From contig NZ_FODR01000002.1 of NCBI RefSeq assembly GCF_900110415.1, positions 372,001 to 436,000 of the forward strand: a stretch of 64,000 nt of DNA, given 5' to 3'. Within the stretch, counting starts at the first letter, position 1; each line of letters begins with the position of its first letter. Below are positions 32,787-42,667 of the stretch, one piece after another. Source of the DNA: Mucilaginibacter sp. OK283 (GTDB lineage Bacteria; Bacteroidota; Bacteroidia; Sphingobacteriales; Sphingobacteriaceae). Both the position numbers and the translations under genes were made by a program. Under the pieces are notes generated by a model, which saw nothing but the letters and a program-made list of their open reading frames with translations, did not search any database and had not been told where the DNA came from.

Positions 32787-33628
32787 AAAAAATACTCGTA
32801 CTCACCGATTTTACAGCCAATGCCTCGCACGCGGCGGCGGCGGCGCTTCGTATTGCCGCCAAGCTGGATGCTGGCATCTGTTTATACCATACCTTGCCTT
32901 ATATTCCGTTGATACCCGGCGATAGCGGCGGCCCGTATGTGGCCGAAACGGAAAAGATGCTCTTTGAGGATAGTAAAGAACGCCTGATCCAGGAGGCTGA
33001 CAAATTAAGAGAGGTTTCGGTAATGGTAATGGGCCATTGCCTGTACATTGAAGAAAGAAGCGGTGAGGGCAGCCTTGGCGGCGTCATCGGGAACCTTACC
33101 GAAGAACCGGACATTGAAATGGTGATTATGGGAGGCAGATCCGGCGGTGCACTGGAACATCTGATCACTGGCAGCAACACCGCTGCTGTTATCCGGAAGG
33201 CCCGGAAACCGGTGCTTGTCATCCCCATGAATGCAATTGTAAACGTGCCGGGAAAGGTTGTTTTTGCCACCGATTTTGGAACATCTGATATACCGGCAGT
33301 AAGCTTTCTGCATAATCTGGCAGTGCGGCTGGGTTTCTACCTGGATATTGTTCATATCATCCCTCGTAATGAAGTAGTAACCGGGATCGGTGCCGAGGTT
33401 GCCTTTCGAAATTACCTGGTTCGCCATGAGCTCAGCTATAACCAGGTGCAGGAAACAGATGTACACAAGGGGTTACAGCATTACTGCGAGGAAAACAGTG
33501 CCAGCCTGTTAGCCATGTCTCATGGAGAACATTCTTTCATTGCCAGGATGTTCGGCCATAGCGAGTCCCGGGCGATGATCGCTGATCAGCGATTGGCGGT
33601 GCTGGTTTTCCCACCCGGTTTTAAATAA
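32783..33628 (+). CDS. Universal stress protein with two Usp domains
   Basis: Cytoplasmic tandem UspA protein, 281 aa. Domain 1 (about 1-147) starts KKILVLTDFTANASHAAAAAL and ends with the ATP-binding type loop MGGRSGGALEHLITGSNTAA, followed by RKPVLVIP. Domain 2 (about 150-281) starts GKVVFATDFGTSDIPAVSFL and ends SHGEHSFIARMFGHSESRA, then LAVLVFP. Loop 1 fits GxxGx9GS less well in domain 2, so ATP binding may be restricted to the first half. Role in stress survival is inferred from family. Confidence 0.9.
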   Translation: MKKILVLTDFTANASHAAAAALRIAAKLDAGICLYHTLPYIPLIPGDSGGPYVAETEKMLFEDSKERLIQEADKLREVSVMVMGHCLYIEERSGEGSLGGVIGNLTEEPDIEMVIMGGRSGGALEHLITGSNTAAVIRKARKPVLVIPMNAIVNVPGKVVFATDFGTSDIPAVSFLHNLAVRLGFYLDIVHIIPRNEVVTGIGAEVAFRNYLVRHELSYNQVQETDVHKGLQHYCEENSASLLAMSHGEHSFIARMFGHSESRAMIADQRLAVLVFPPGFK

Positions 33629-33732
33629 GCGGGGCGGCATGATGATGGATTTACACCGCTTATTTTAAATAACTGACGAAAAGGCGCTTTTATTAAAAAA
33701 TGAATAAAAACAAGTAATGACGAATATCGGCT

Positions 33733-33864
33733 ATGAAAAGGTTAGTAAAGATAAGAAGAGCCGACGGGAAAATTAATCCGTATCCCTTCCTGATCCTGGT
33801 AGCGGTGGTCATGATTATCCTATTTACGGTGTTCCGTTTTATTTTTCGGAACCAGGTTTTTTAA
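33733..33864 (+). CDS. Small single-pass membrane protein
   Basis: A 43-residue ORF: basic start MKRLVKIRRADGK, then one hydrophobic helix (PFLILVAVVMIILFTVFRFI) and a short basic end. It follows the universal stress gene by about 100 bp in the same direction. It is too short for family assignment. The positive-inside layout is what a real small membrane protein would show. On the minus strand 33919-34002 there is a similar 27-codon hydrophobic ORF, even less certain. Confidence 0.45.
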   Translation: MKRLVKIRRADGKINPYPFLILVAVVMIILFTVFRFIFRNQVF

Positions 33865-34085
33865 CAGGTATACCTGGCCGACAAAGCCGGACGATAACGG
33901 CGACGGGCCGTAAAATCTTTATAGCCACCATTCCCTTTTAAGCAGCAGGAAAATAAAAACAAGGCCGAACCAGGCAGGAAAAAGAACAGAGATCAGGAAC
34001 ATGTCCTGTTGCGCAATGCGCACCTTTATTAGTGATATATTTTTTTCCAGGACATTGCCAGTTTAACTTGACGGGACGGGTTACA

Positions 34086-34295
34086 TCACTCAAAAATTTC
34101 CGGGAAAAAGCCGTCACCCGGAGGCGGGAAATCATAAGGCGATATTTCCTGTGGCCTTTCTTCGGGTTGAGCATATGGGGCCTCCGCCGGAGTGGGTGGT
34201 GGTGTGGGCTCAACCGGAGGTTTTACTTCGGGTTGTGGTTGTACGGCGGGCGCTTCTGTGGGCAGCGGCTTATCCCCATTTCTTTTGATGGTCAT
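34086..34295 (-). CDS. Small proline-rich protein
   Basis: A 69-residue ORF starting MTIKRNGDKPLP. About a third of residues are proline, many in PxP or EP patterns (VEPTPPPTPAEAP), ending PGDGFFPEIFE. No signal peptide or domain. The frame is also open further upstream to 34616, but that extension overlaps the end of the aminotransferase gene in another frame and looks random, so the ATG at 34295 is preferred. It may be a linker-like envelope or interaction peptide (inference). Confidence 0.45.
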   Translation of the reverse strand: MTIKRNGDKPLPTEAPAVQPQPEVKPPVEPTPPPTPAEAPYAQPEERPQEISPYDFPPPGDGFFPEIFE

Positions 34296-34467
34296 CGTCT
34301 GGATCTTTACAAGTAAAGTAATTGAATTTAAGGCGTTCAATGGGTGATTAGTATCATTATTCCAATTGATATTGATCACCAATAATGAAGCATTTGGCCA
34401 ATTTTTGGTTATATAATTCAGCGATATGCAATTGCGGCGTTTGCTATGGCCAAAAAGTTCGCCTAAA

Positions 34468-35733
34468 TCAGGAAAGTACGCCAACCAGGTGCTCAATATC
34501 GCCCATGGTATTGTATACCGACGGCGATACCCGGAACCGGTTTTCATAAAGCTGTATGTTAATACCCGCCGCCGCCAGTTTTTGGTGCAGCTTTTTTTCA
34601 GCCCCTTGCAGGGCAAAGCTTACTATCGGCGATGTTGATTCAGTTGGCGTCATGGGTTGGTAGCCCAGCTTAGGCAATTCCTGTTGCAGTTTATCAAGCA
34701 GGGGCTGACGGTACTTTTGTATGTTATCCACGTCGGTTTGCAGCAGGTAGTTTAAGGAGTATATAAGCGCCGGCACGGCGGCATTGCCCAGGGTGCCCAC
34801 TTCAAAATAATTGCGGGTTTTGTCGCCCTGCACAAATTCAAACGGGGCGTTCCCGGCAGCATCAAAAGGAAAAACATGCGATTGCATATCTTTTAGCTGG
34901 CGGTAGCCAAACTGGCTGCGTTTAATTAACGGTAGTCTGTCTTTCCGTACATATAAAAAACCTGCGCCAAAATCGCCCATTAGCCATTTGTAGGTGGCGC
35001 ACGCACAAAAATCAACACCAATGGCATGCACATCTATAGGCACCGCGCCTACTGCCTGTATAATATCCGCGTACACCAGGGCTCCCTTTGCATGGGCTAT
35101 ATCACATAGTGCTTTCAAATCGTGCTGGAAACCATTAATCATCGATACCAGCGAAACGGCTACCAGTTTTGTGCCCGATGTTATGGCGGCATCCATATCG
35201 GCCAGTTCAATTTTATTGTTTTTGGGCATAACCATTTTTACATCTGCACCCTGCCTGGCCATTTCCGAGTATAAGTACAACGAACCATCAAAATGGTAGG
35301 CATCGGTAACTATCCTGGCAGCTGTTCCCGGTAAGCCAAGGCCATTTACCACCAGGTTTTCGCCCGCCATGGTACTGGGCACCCATGAAATCTCGTCGGC
35401 ATCGGCATTTATCAGGCGGGCAAATAAGGTGCGGGCGGTGTTTCTGTCCTGGTCAATTGTATCTGCCGCTTTTCCGTTAGCCATCCTGAAATCAAGGTAA
35501 CTTTTGATGTTTTTAGCGCTGCCAATGCTCATAGGATGGGTATAGGCCGCGTTTAAAAATGTTCCTTTAATTGCAAACTGGTCCCTGGCGGGGAGTGGGT
35601 TGTCGTTTACTAACCCGGTGCCTGGCTCGTTAGCCTGGTTTTTGGCCAAACTGTTTAATAATCCCGGTGCAAATGGTAGCACGCCCAACAGGGAAAGCAG
35701 GCTCCTGCGCGATGGGCTGTAATTATTGGGCAT
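34468..35733 (-). CDS. Tat-signal class V aminotransferase-fold protein
   Basis: PLP-dependent protein of the aminotransferase class V (isopenicillin N epimerase-like) group, 421 aa. The N-terminus has a twin-arginine export signal (PSRRSLLSLLGVLPFAPGLL), unusual for this fold but explained by the need to export with PLP bound. The PLP lysine lies in CACATYKWLMGDFGAGFLYV; the Asp that contacts the pyridine ring is in GALVYADIIQAVGAV. Substrate unknown. The start overlaps the end of the upstream peptidase gene by 11 bases, so they form an operon acting in the periplasm, perhaps peptidase first, amino acid or peptide-end modification second (inference). Confidence 0.88.
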   Translation of the reverse strand: MPNNYSPSRRSLLSLLGVLPFAPGLLNSLAKNQANEPGTGLVNDNPLPARDQFAIKGTFLNAAYTHPMSIGSAKNIKSYLDFRMANGKAADTIDQDRNTARTLFARLINADADEISWVPSTMAGENLVVNGLGLPGTAARIVTDAYHFDGSLYLYSEMARQGADVKMVMPKNNKIELADMDAAITSGTKLVAVSLVSMINGFQHDLKALCDIAHAKGALVYADIIQAVGAVPIDVHAIGVDFCACATYKWLMGDFGAGFLYVRKDRLPLIKRSQFGYRQLKDMQSHVFPFDAAGNAPFEFVQGDKTRNYFEVGTLGNAAVPALIYSLNYLLQTDVDNIQKYRQPLLDKLQQELPKLGYQPMTPTESTSPIVSFALQGAEKKLHQKLAAAGINIQLYENRFRVSPSVYNTMGDIEHLVGVLS

Positions 35734-37210
35734 AGATTTTTTTTAAATTGATTGTTTTGCCTATGGTTAAAACCGGTATGCTATCGTGGTAGTCCATCTT
35801 AAAGCCATCAATCAGCCGGATGGTTTTAAAGTCGAGCGGTTTGCCTTTAATCAGGTAGGTTTGTATTTCGTTACGTACCTGCTTTTCGGGGATGAATTTT
35901 GATGCCGCGGCAATATAATCGTCCAAAGTTAAATTGGCGGCCGGGTTTGCGGCATGAATCTGCCGGTTTCTTTTAAATAAAGTCAGCAGGAAATCAATGA
36001 TAGAAAGTTTGCCGGCCGAGGTCAGCCGGATTTGGTTATCAAAGTAAAAGGCATAAATGAAACCTCTTTTATAAGGCAGGGTCTGGTAGTTTTTATCAAT
36101 CCAGAATTTGGCTGCGATGGAGTCATTTGGCGCGTTTTTTACCTGGCTGCTATAATGGTCGTACAAATTGTTTTTATTCACATAGCCCAAAAAGGCGGCC
36201 TTATCCTGTATGCCCGATTTTACCAGGTTAATCATTGTCACGTAATCATTAAACCCTTCGCCAAACCATTGGTTGTCAAATTCATCGTTGCCAATTTGCA
36301 TGTTATTGCCAATCCATGAATGCGAGGTTTCATGGGCCAGCACCCGCTTTTTATCGTCGTCAAATTTTCCCGAATAGCGCATAACAAAGCCATGCTTCTG
36401 GCTGTACCCGGTAGCCCATGGCTTGTCAATTGATAAAAGCGGCAGCACGCTGATGTAATAGTAAGGCGCTTCGTTGTCCTTCCAAAAATCGCGCAGCCCC
36501 GGAAAATAGCGCTCAAAAAAGGGTTTAAGCTCGGCTTTTAAGTTGTTAATGGTATCACTTTTTGATGTAATGGAATAATAGGGGATGCCGTGTACTTTGT
36601 AGGTGTTAATAACCAGGTTGGCGCCCATCAGCATCAGTACATCCTGCTCCTGTTTAAGCGTAATGGTTTGTTTAACAGCCGGGCCGGCGCCGGCTGCAGT
36701 CGACATAAAATAAGGTAAACCTGCCGGAAATGTGTCCCATTGGATACTTGCCTCGCTGGCCGGATGCCCCACCGGATTTATCATAAAAAACTGGGGCACC
36801 AGGTATAATATATTGGGCGTTATCAGCGGGCGAAACAATTCATCAACTGTTGCCCGTTTGGGGTTGCCAACCAATTGGCCGTTAATGGTATAGCTTATTT
36901 TCGTTGGCCCCGCGCCGGTATGGTAAACCGTTATTTTCCTTTCGCGTGGTGTAAGCTTTATTTTGTCTTTAGTGTTGATATTTTGCAGTACGTTAAAAAT
37001 CTCTTTTTGGCCGCCAAAATTGAGGTCGCCGTAAATAAATACGGTGCTATCTTTGTTTGCGGGCATATAGTCGAGGCTTACCTGCAGTATGGCCGATTTT
37101 CCGTCCCAGCCAAGATGATAGGCTAATGGCGGGGCTGTATTTTTATTTTGTGCTTTTGCAAAAAGGGAAATACTGCAAAGAAGATAAATTACCGGTAAAA
37201 ATCGGGTCAT
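35723..37210 (-). CDS. Secreted M1/M61-like gluzincin peptidase
   Basis: Exported zinc peptidase-like protein, 495 aa. Signal peptide MTRFLPVIYLLCSISLFAKA. A beta-rich first half (about 30-280) is followed by HETSH (293-297) and a Glu in QWFGEGFNDY 20 residues after the second His; standard M1 enzymes have 18, so a two-residue insertion is present and the family may be M61-like. No GAMEN motif is visible. The gene overlaps the Tat-exported aminotransferase that follows, and lies divergent from the GH16 gene. Confidence 0.8.
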   Translation of the reverse strand: MTRFLPVIYLLCSISLFAKAQNKNTAPPLAYHLGWDGKSAILQVSLDYMPANKDSTVFIYGDLNFGGQKEIFNVLQNINTKDKIKLTPRERKITVYHTGAGPTKISYTINGQLVGNPKRATVDELFRPLITPNILYLVPQFFMINPVGHPASEASIQWDTFPAGLPYFMSTAAGAGPAVKQTITLKQEQDVLMLMGANLVINTYKVHGIPYYSITSKSDTINNLKAELKPFFERYFPGLRDFWKDNEAPYYYISVLPLLSIDKPWATGYSQKHGFVMRYSGKFDDDKKRVLAHETSHSWIGNNMQIGNDEFDNQWFGEGFNDYVTMINLVKSGIQDKAAFLGYVNKNNLYDHYSSQVKNAPNDSIAAKFWIDKNYQTLPYKRGFIYAFYFDNQIRLTSAGKLSIIDFLLTLFKRNRQIHAANPAANLTLDDYIAAASKFIPEKQVRNEIQTYLIKGKPLDFKTIRLIDGFKMDYHDSIPVLTIGKTINLKKIYAQ

Positions 37211-37443
37211 GGGCTGTTTTGATATCAGGCTACAATATATAAAATTTGCACCGCATAAAAACCACCGGCCTTATTGGAGGAGTAGGGAGGAACCAGCCCG
37301 TCCTCATTGGCTGCCCATAAATTAGGCGCTTACAGATATAAAACCCGATATTGAACAATAAAAATAATACCATGGAAATAGCCCCGAATACAACGCTTTT
37401 TACCACTAAGCATTACCATAAAGCAAGTGTTCTTTTTGTTGCG

Positions 37444-38277
37444 ATGAAACGGATGGTGTTAAGCTTAGCATTCCTGGCGCCTTTAATAGCACAATGCCAG
37501 CAAATACAACCTGATACCGTTGGCGGGTATAAGCAGGTTTGGGCCGATGAATTTAATAACGAGGGGGCGCCAAACCCTGCCAACTGGAAGTTTGAGCAGG
37601 GTTTTGTACGTAACCATGAAGACCAATGGTACCAGGCCGGCAATGCCAGCTGCCACAACGGGTTGTTGGTAATAGAAGCTAGAAAGGTGCACCTGCCCAA
37701 CCCTGCGTATGTGCCTAACAGTACCGACTGGCAGACCAGCCGACCGTTTATTGAATATACATCGGCCTGTATGAATACCGGTGGCCTGCAAAGCTGGCAA
37801 TATGGCCGGCTGATTATGCGCGGCCGGATAAATACCGATTTGGGCTTATGGCCGGCTTTCTGGACCTTAGGCCTTAACAAGCCCTGGCCATCAAATGGCG
37901 AAATTGACATTATGGAATTTTACCAGGATAAACTGTTGGCCAACATAGCTTGTGGCACCGATGTACCCTACCAGGCCAAATGGTACAGCAATATCAAAAA
38001 ACTCGATGAATTTGAGCCCGGCTGGAACCAGCGCTTTCATACCTGGCGAATGGATTGGGACGAAACATCTATTAGCCTGTATGTTGATGACATATTACTT
38101 AACCATGTGGCCTTAAAAAACCTGGTTAACCAGGACGGCAGCAACTTTAATCCATTTAAACAACCGCATTACATCCTGCTAAACCTCGCCATTGGTGGCG
38201 ATAACGGCGGCGAACCATCGGCAACCACTTTTCCAAAGCGGTTTGAGGTTGATTATGTGCGCGTGTATCAAAAATAA
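37444..38277 (+). CDS. Family 16 glycoside hydrolase
   Basis: Secreted endo-beta-glucanase/galactanase-type enzyme with a jelly-roll fold. From the ATG at 37444 the protein is 277 aa, with a signal peptide MKRMVLSLAFLAPLIAQC ending in a Cys that could be lipidated. The catalytic signature is NGEIDIMEFYQD, with the nucleophile and acid/base glutamates of the ExDxME pattern; WADEFNNEGAPNPANWKFE and the C-terminal FEVDYVRVYQK are also typical. The substrate is probably a beta-1,3-glucan or related polymer. Longer readings starting at 37351 or 37372 would hide the signal peptide. Confidence 0.92.
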   Translation: MKRMVLSLAFLAPLIAQCQQIQPDTVGGYKQVWADEFNNEGAPNPANWKFEQGFVRNHEDQWYQAGNASCHNGLLVIEARKVHLPNPAYVPNSTDWQTSRPFIEYTSACMNTGGLQSWQYGRLIMRGRINTDLGLWPAFWTLGLNKPWPSNGEIDIMEFYQDKLLANIACGTDVPYQAKWYSNIKKLDEFEPGWNQRFHTWRMDWDETSISLYVDDILLNHVALKNLVNQDGSNFNPFKQPHYILLNLAIGGDNGGEPSATTFPKRFEVDYVRVYQK

Positions 38278-38488
38278 AAAGCCGGATAACCAGCTTTATC
38301 AATATACAAGACAGTTCATGATGGTTTCACCGTTTCAACACGTATTATTGTGTAAATAATTATAAAACCACAGTCTGCATTTTAATTGGGTTGATACATG
38401 GCTATCGGGGCCGCAATGGTTGCGATAGTTGGCACTTATTGCATGGGCAATAGGTTATGCCGGTGTGTACAAACCAAACGGGTGGTTT

Positions 38489-38496
38489 TATTTTTG
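38489..38496 (+). promoter_or_regulatory. Candidate -7 element of the GH78 gene
   Basis: TATTTTTG matches TAnnTTTG and lies 34 bases before the ATG. The rest of 38278-38488 shows nothing recognisable. Confidence 0.45.
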
Positions 38497-38530
38497 ACAT
38501 TATTAACCTTAGTTAACTTATACCCCCTTC

Positions 38531-41500
38531 ATGAAAAAGAGTTGCCTGTTCGCTGTTAAAAGTATTACGCTTGTTTTCGCCTTGTTTTTTTTCATTTATC
38601 CTGTTAATAATGCAGCCGCATTGGCCGTGCCGTTAAAGGCCAATCCCGCGGCCAGCGTTGATAACCTGCAGGTGGAATATACAGATAAGCCCATTGGTAT
38701 TGATGTGGAAACGCCGCGCTTTAGCTGGCAAATGAAAGCGCCGGCAGGGGCAAGGGGCTATGTGCAGCTATCCTACCAGCTTGAAGTAAAAGATGGCGCA
38801 AAACCCGTTTGGAACAGCGGGAAGATAAACAGCAGCAAATCATCGGGTATTGAATATGCGGGCAAAAAGCTTAAAGCTGCCACCCGTTACAACTGGAAAG
38901 TTACCGTTTGGGACCAAACCGGTGCCATGTTAACCAATACATCCTGGTTTGAAACGGGTTTGATGGATCCCGACCCCAAATTATCGGCCTGGGATGGCGC
39001 CACCTGGATTGGCGGCGGCAACAACGATTTGGTTTTATACTCCAAATACCTGCCTGTTTTTAATATGAATTACAAACTGGCCATTGCGCCCGGCAGCACC
39101 CGTGCAAGCATCATTATGGGAGCCAATGATGCCCGGTTAATGGATAAAAACAAAAATATTTTCCAGGTTGAGAATAAAAAGGACGAGAGTTATTTTAAAA
39201 TCGAGCTGGATATTTCAAAGCTGGGCAGCGCCGGTACAGGTAACGCTAAAATTAATATATACCGTAGCGGTTATACCGGCAATGATACCGCTACACGTGT
39301 ACTTAAATCGTTTGATATTAAAACGAGTGTAATTAACGAAGGCAATAAAAACAAAGAGCACCGTTTTGCAATCAATAACGAAATGGGCACTTTAACCTTT
39401 AGCGTAGACGGCGACTATGATTTCCTGGTAGATAATGATAAAACCCCTGCCGCCGCCCAGCCTGTTTTTCCGCCGCGCGGGCCGCACAGGGCGGTAGTTA
39501 CGCTTAATCCGCTGGGGGCGCGTGATGTAATCACGTACGGGTTGCTTTGTGATATTGGTTATGCTGTGGATGCCGGGCAGCAGGCTGCATTTTCGGGGCT
39601 GGAGGTATCCAACGCGCGCAAGCCCGGAAATACCTTGTTTAAAGAGGACTTGTCGGCACAAAATTATGCGGGTATTTATAAATCTTTCATCGGCAACGAA
39701 GGCATCAGTATAAAAAATGACCGCTTCCTGGTTTCAGGCGGTAGCCAGGGTGTTTTTGCGGTGGCCGATCCAAGCCACAACTCCATGCCCATGCTGCGTA
39801 CCCAATTTGAAACAAACAGTAAAAAAATCACAAGCGCTCGTTTGTACATTACCGCTAGGGGTATATATGAAGTATACCTGAATGGCAAACGTGTAGGTAA
39901 CGATTACTACAACCCCGGCCTAACCCAATACAACATTACCCACCTGTATCAAACGTATGACGTTACCACTATGGTAAACAACGGGCAAAACGCCATAGGC
40001 GCTATGCTGGGCGAAGGCTGGTGGAGCGGCCTGCTAAGCTACGGCACCATCTGGAACCACTTTGGCGACAGGCAATCGCTGCTGGCCAAACTGGTTATTA
40101 AATATGCCGATGGTTCAAAAAAAGTAATTACTACCAACGATAAGGATTGGAAATATTACAACAAAGGCCCCATAGTTTACAGCAGCCTGGATATGGGCGA
40201 GGTTTATGATGCATCATTAGAAGCCGGAATAAGCAACTGGAGCACCATCAATTATAATGATAATGCCTGGCAAAAAGCGGTTAAGGTATCGGTGGATGGT
40301 ACCGCTTACTCGGGTGTATCCTATGATTATTTTGGTCATAAGGACGATCTTAATTACGATAAGCTATCGCTGATTGGGCAAATTGGCCAGCCCGCCGGCA
40401 TTTACAAAACACTTACAGCCCAAAGTATGCAGGAAGTACGCAAAGGCGTGTATGTGTACAACATGGGGCAAAATATGGTGGGCGTGCCCAAAATCTATGT
40501 CAAAAATGGCAAGGCCGGTAAAAAGTTATTGTTGCGTTATGCCGAAGTTTTATACCCTGCCCTCAAAGAATCGGGCAAGAATGTGGGGATGATCATGACC
40601 GAGAATTACCGCGGGGCCCTGAGCCAGGATGTGTATACCATGAAGGATGGTGAGCAAACATTTCAGCCGCACTTTACATCGCACGGGTATCAATATATTG
40701 AAATTACCGGGGTTGATGAACCGCTGCCGTTAAGCGCCGTGCAGGGGTTAGCCATGAGCTCTATCCACAAGCTAACGGCCGATTATGTCACTTCAAACCC
40801 CAAGGTGAACAAGCTGTGGTCGAACCTCACCTGGTCAAATATCGATAACTTTTTAACCATCCCTACCGATTGCCCGCAGCGTAACGAGCGCATGGGCTGG
40901 TCGGGCGATATCAGCATTTTTTCGCGTACGGCTACCTACCTGTCAAACAGCGACCAGTTCTTAAGGCGGCACCTTTTTGCCCTGCGCGACCTGCAAATGT
41001 CCAATGGGAAATTTACCGATATTGCCCCCGTTGGCGGCGGTTTTGGCGGTGTGCTTTGGGGCAGCGCGGGTATCACTATCCCCTGGGAAGCATATCAGCA
41101 ATATGAGGATGTAGCCTTGTTAAAAGAGCATTACCCGGCCATGGCCAGGTACATGAGCTTTATCGATTCCACCATCAGCAAAAAAACAGGCCTCAGTTCC
41201 GATTCGCAGTTAGGCGATTGGCTTGGCCCGCAAAACAACCAGCTGGGTACCGATTACCTGGTAACGGCATATCATATTTTCGACCTGGGTATTATGGTAA
41301 AGGTTGCCATCGCTTTAAACAAGCCCGACGACGCTGTTAAATACCAGGAAAGGTATCTTGAACGCAAAGCCTTTTTTAACAAAACCTTTATCAATGCCGA
41401 TAAAAAAGCGATGGGACTTGTTGGTCGTGGCGCGTTTGACCCGCCGGGCACCAAACAGGAATTTAAAGTAGCCGATATACAAACCGCTTATGCTGTAGGT

Positions 41501-42208
41501 TTATCGTTAGGGGTTTTTAACGATGAGAATATTCCTTATATGGCCAAGAACCTGCAGGCAGTTGTAGAACGCGAAAACAAGGATGATGGCGGTATTACCC
41601 GCCCTAAATACTCCCTCATGACCGGCTTTATAGGCACCGCCTGGATCAGCAAATCGCTATCCGATTACGGCCACACCGACCTGGCCTACAAGGTGCTGCA
41701 AAACAACCATTACCCCTCATGGCTGTACGCCATTGACCAGGGTGCAACCACCATATGGGAACGCCTGAACGGCTACACGGTAGAAAACGGCTTTGGCGGC
41801 AACAATAGCATGAACTCCTTTAACCACTATTCCTTTGGCGCTATTGGCCAGTGGATGATGGCCTACTCGCTGGGCATCCAGCGCGGCGAAGTTGGTTTCA
41901 AAAACTTTATCCTGCAACCCGAACCCGACCCAACCGGCCAGATGACCTACGCCAAAGGCTACTATGACTCCCCTTACGGGAGGATTAGCAGCAGCTGGAA
42001 AACGGCAGGCAACACGCTTGTTTATACCGCAACGGTACCGGCAAATACCAAAGCTACTTTACACTTGCCCGCTCCGTCAGCTTCGGCGGTGACCGAAGCC
42101 GGCAAACCCGCGGCAAAAGCAAAAGGCATCAAATTTTTAAAGTATGCCGATGAGAAGGCTGTTTATGAACTGGCATCCGGTAGTTATGTGTTTAATGTGG
42201 GGAAATAG
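38531..42208 (+). CDS. Alpha-L-rhamnosidase (GH78)
   Basis: Large secreted glycosidase, 1225 aa, removing terminal alpha-L-rhamnose from plant or microbial glycans. The signal peptide covers about 1-32. The N-terminal beta domain begins VEYTDKPIGIDVETPRFSWQ, the usual family opening; an inserted domain at about 150-400 is longer than in many members. The rhamnosidase core has the acid motif IPTDCPQRNERMGWSGD and later GATTIWERLNGY, with catalytic acidic residues, then the C-terminal beta-sandwich. It could work with the sugar-acid operon on the right or the SusC on the left, but they are not linked in an operon. Confidence 0.95.
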   Translation: MKKSCLFAVKSITLVFALFFFIYPVNNAAALAVPLKANPAASVDNLQVEYTDKPIGIDVETPRFSWQMKAPAGARGYVQLSYQLEVKDGAKPVWNSGKINSSKSSGIEYAGKKLKAATRYNWKVTVWDQTGAMLTNTSWFETGLMDPDPKLSAWDGATWIGGGNNDLVLYSKYLPVFNMNYKLAIAPGSTRASIIMGANDARLMDKNKNIFQVENKKDESYFKIELDISKLGSAGTGNAKINIYRSGYTGNDTATRVLKSFDIKTSVINEGNKNKEHRFAINNEMGTLTFSVDGDYDFLVDNDKTPAAAQPVFPPRGPHRAVVTLNPLGARDVITYGLLCDIGYAVDAGQQAAFSGLEVSNARKPGNTLFKEDLSAQNYAGIYKSFIGNEGISIKNDRFLVSGGSQGVFAVADPSHNSMPMLRTQFETNSKKITSARLYITARGIYEVYLNGKRVGNDYYNPGLTQYNITHLYQTYDVTTMVNNGQNAIGAMLGEGWWSGLLSYGTIWNHFGDRQSLLAKLVIKYADGSKKVITTNDKDWKYYNKGPIVYSSLDMGEVYDASLEAGISNWSTINYNDNAWQKAVKVSVDGTAYSGVSYDYFGHKDDLNYDKLSLIGQIGQPAGIYKTLTAQSMQEVRKGVYVYNMGQNMVGVPKIYVKNGKAGKKLLLRYAEVLYPALKESGKNVGMIMTENYRGALSQDVYTMKDGEQTFQPHFTSHGYQYIEITGVDEPLPLSAVQGLAMSSIHKLTADYVTSNPKVNKLWSNLTWSNIDNFLTIPTDCPQRNERMGWSGDISIFSRTATYLSNSDQFLRRHLFALRDLQMSNGKFTDIAPVGGGFGGVLWGSAGITIPWEAYQQYEDVALLKEHYPAMARYMSFIDSTISKKTGLSSDSQLGDWLGPQNNQLGTDYLVTAYHIFDLGIMVKVAIALNKPDDAVKYQERYLERKAFFNKTFINADKKAMGLVGRGAFDPPGTKQEFKVADIQTAYAVGLSLGVFNDENIPYMAKNLQAVVERENKDDGGITRPKYSLMTGFIGTAWISKSLSDYGHTDLAYKVLQNNHYPSWLYAIDQGATTIWERLNGYTVENGFGGNNSMNSFNHYSFGAIGQWMMAYSLGIQRGEVGFKNFILQPEPDPTGQMTYAKGYYDSPYGRISSSWKTAGNTLVYTATVPANTKATLHLPAPSASAVTEAGKPAAKAKGIKFLKYADEKAVYELASGSYVFNVGK

Positions 42209-42385
42209 GGGAGGTAATAGGATGGTCTCTCTTCCTCCACGGTCTGTGTCCTCACCGCTGTTTCCAATATTTTCGGTTGGCGAGGGCGATTATATTTCGG
42301 GAAGATGCCTGCGGGGACATAGGCATCGGGGAAAAACTACAGCGTCAAATTACTGCCATCTAACGATAGATAGCTGAATAATCAG

Positions 42386-42393
42386 TATATTTG
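42386..42393 (+). promoter_or_regulatory. Candidate -7 element of the zeta-like pair
   Basis: TATATTTG matches TAnnTTTG 21 bases before the ATG at 42415. Further upstream a GATGCCT/AGGCATC hairpin (42304-42327) may mark the end of the GH78 transcript. Confidence 0.45.
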
Positions 42394-42414
42394 AGTAACA
42401 AAAAAGGGACAGAA

Positions 42415-42666
42415 ATGGGTACTATCGAAGAATTAAAAGCGATCAGCGGTACGGTTGTAAGGCGTTTAAGAAGGCAAAAGCTGGATAACGGCAAGCCATT
42501 TTTAATATGGTCGAACAAGCTGCCTAAAAATCAAAGCTACCTGGAATATCCCGATCATTCCATTAAAATTGTTACTGTTGCCCCAAATTTAAAGTCATTT
42601 ACCATTGTTGAAGAATTGACCATGGGCCAGGCGCAGATAATCCGCAAGGAGTTAAACCTGTTTTAA
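42415..42666 (+). CDS. Small protein paired with zeta-toxin-like kinase (possible antitoxin)
   Basis: An 83-residue protein from MGTIEELKAISG; an in-frame TTG eight codons earlier is less likely. It is basic in the first third (VVRRLRRQKLDNGK) and ends ELTMGQAQIIRKELNLF. No known domain. The stop is followed after one base by the zeta-like gene, the usual spacing of type II toxin-antitoxin genes with the antitoxin first. The antitoxin role is inferred only from this layout; it has no sequence likeness that I can see to epsilon antitoxins. Confidence 0.6.
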   Translation: MGTIEELKAISGTVVRRLRRQKLDNGKPFLIWSNKLPKNQSYLEYPDHSIKIVTVAPNLKSFTIVEELTMGQAQIIRKELNLF

Positions 42667-42667
42667 T

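Noticed and set aside
34032..34316. Plus-strand frame opposite the proline-rich small gene
   Set aside because: Rich in Arg, Trp and Gly, as expected from the complement of proline-rich codons; shadow.
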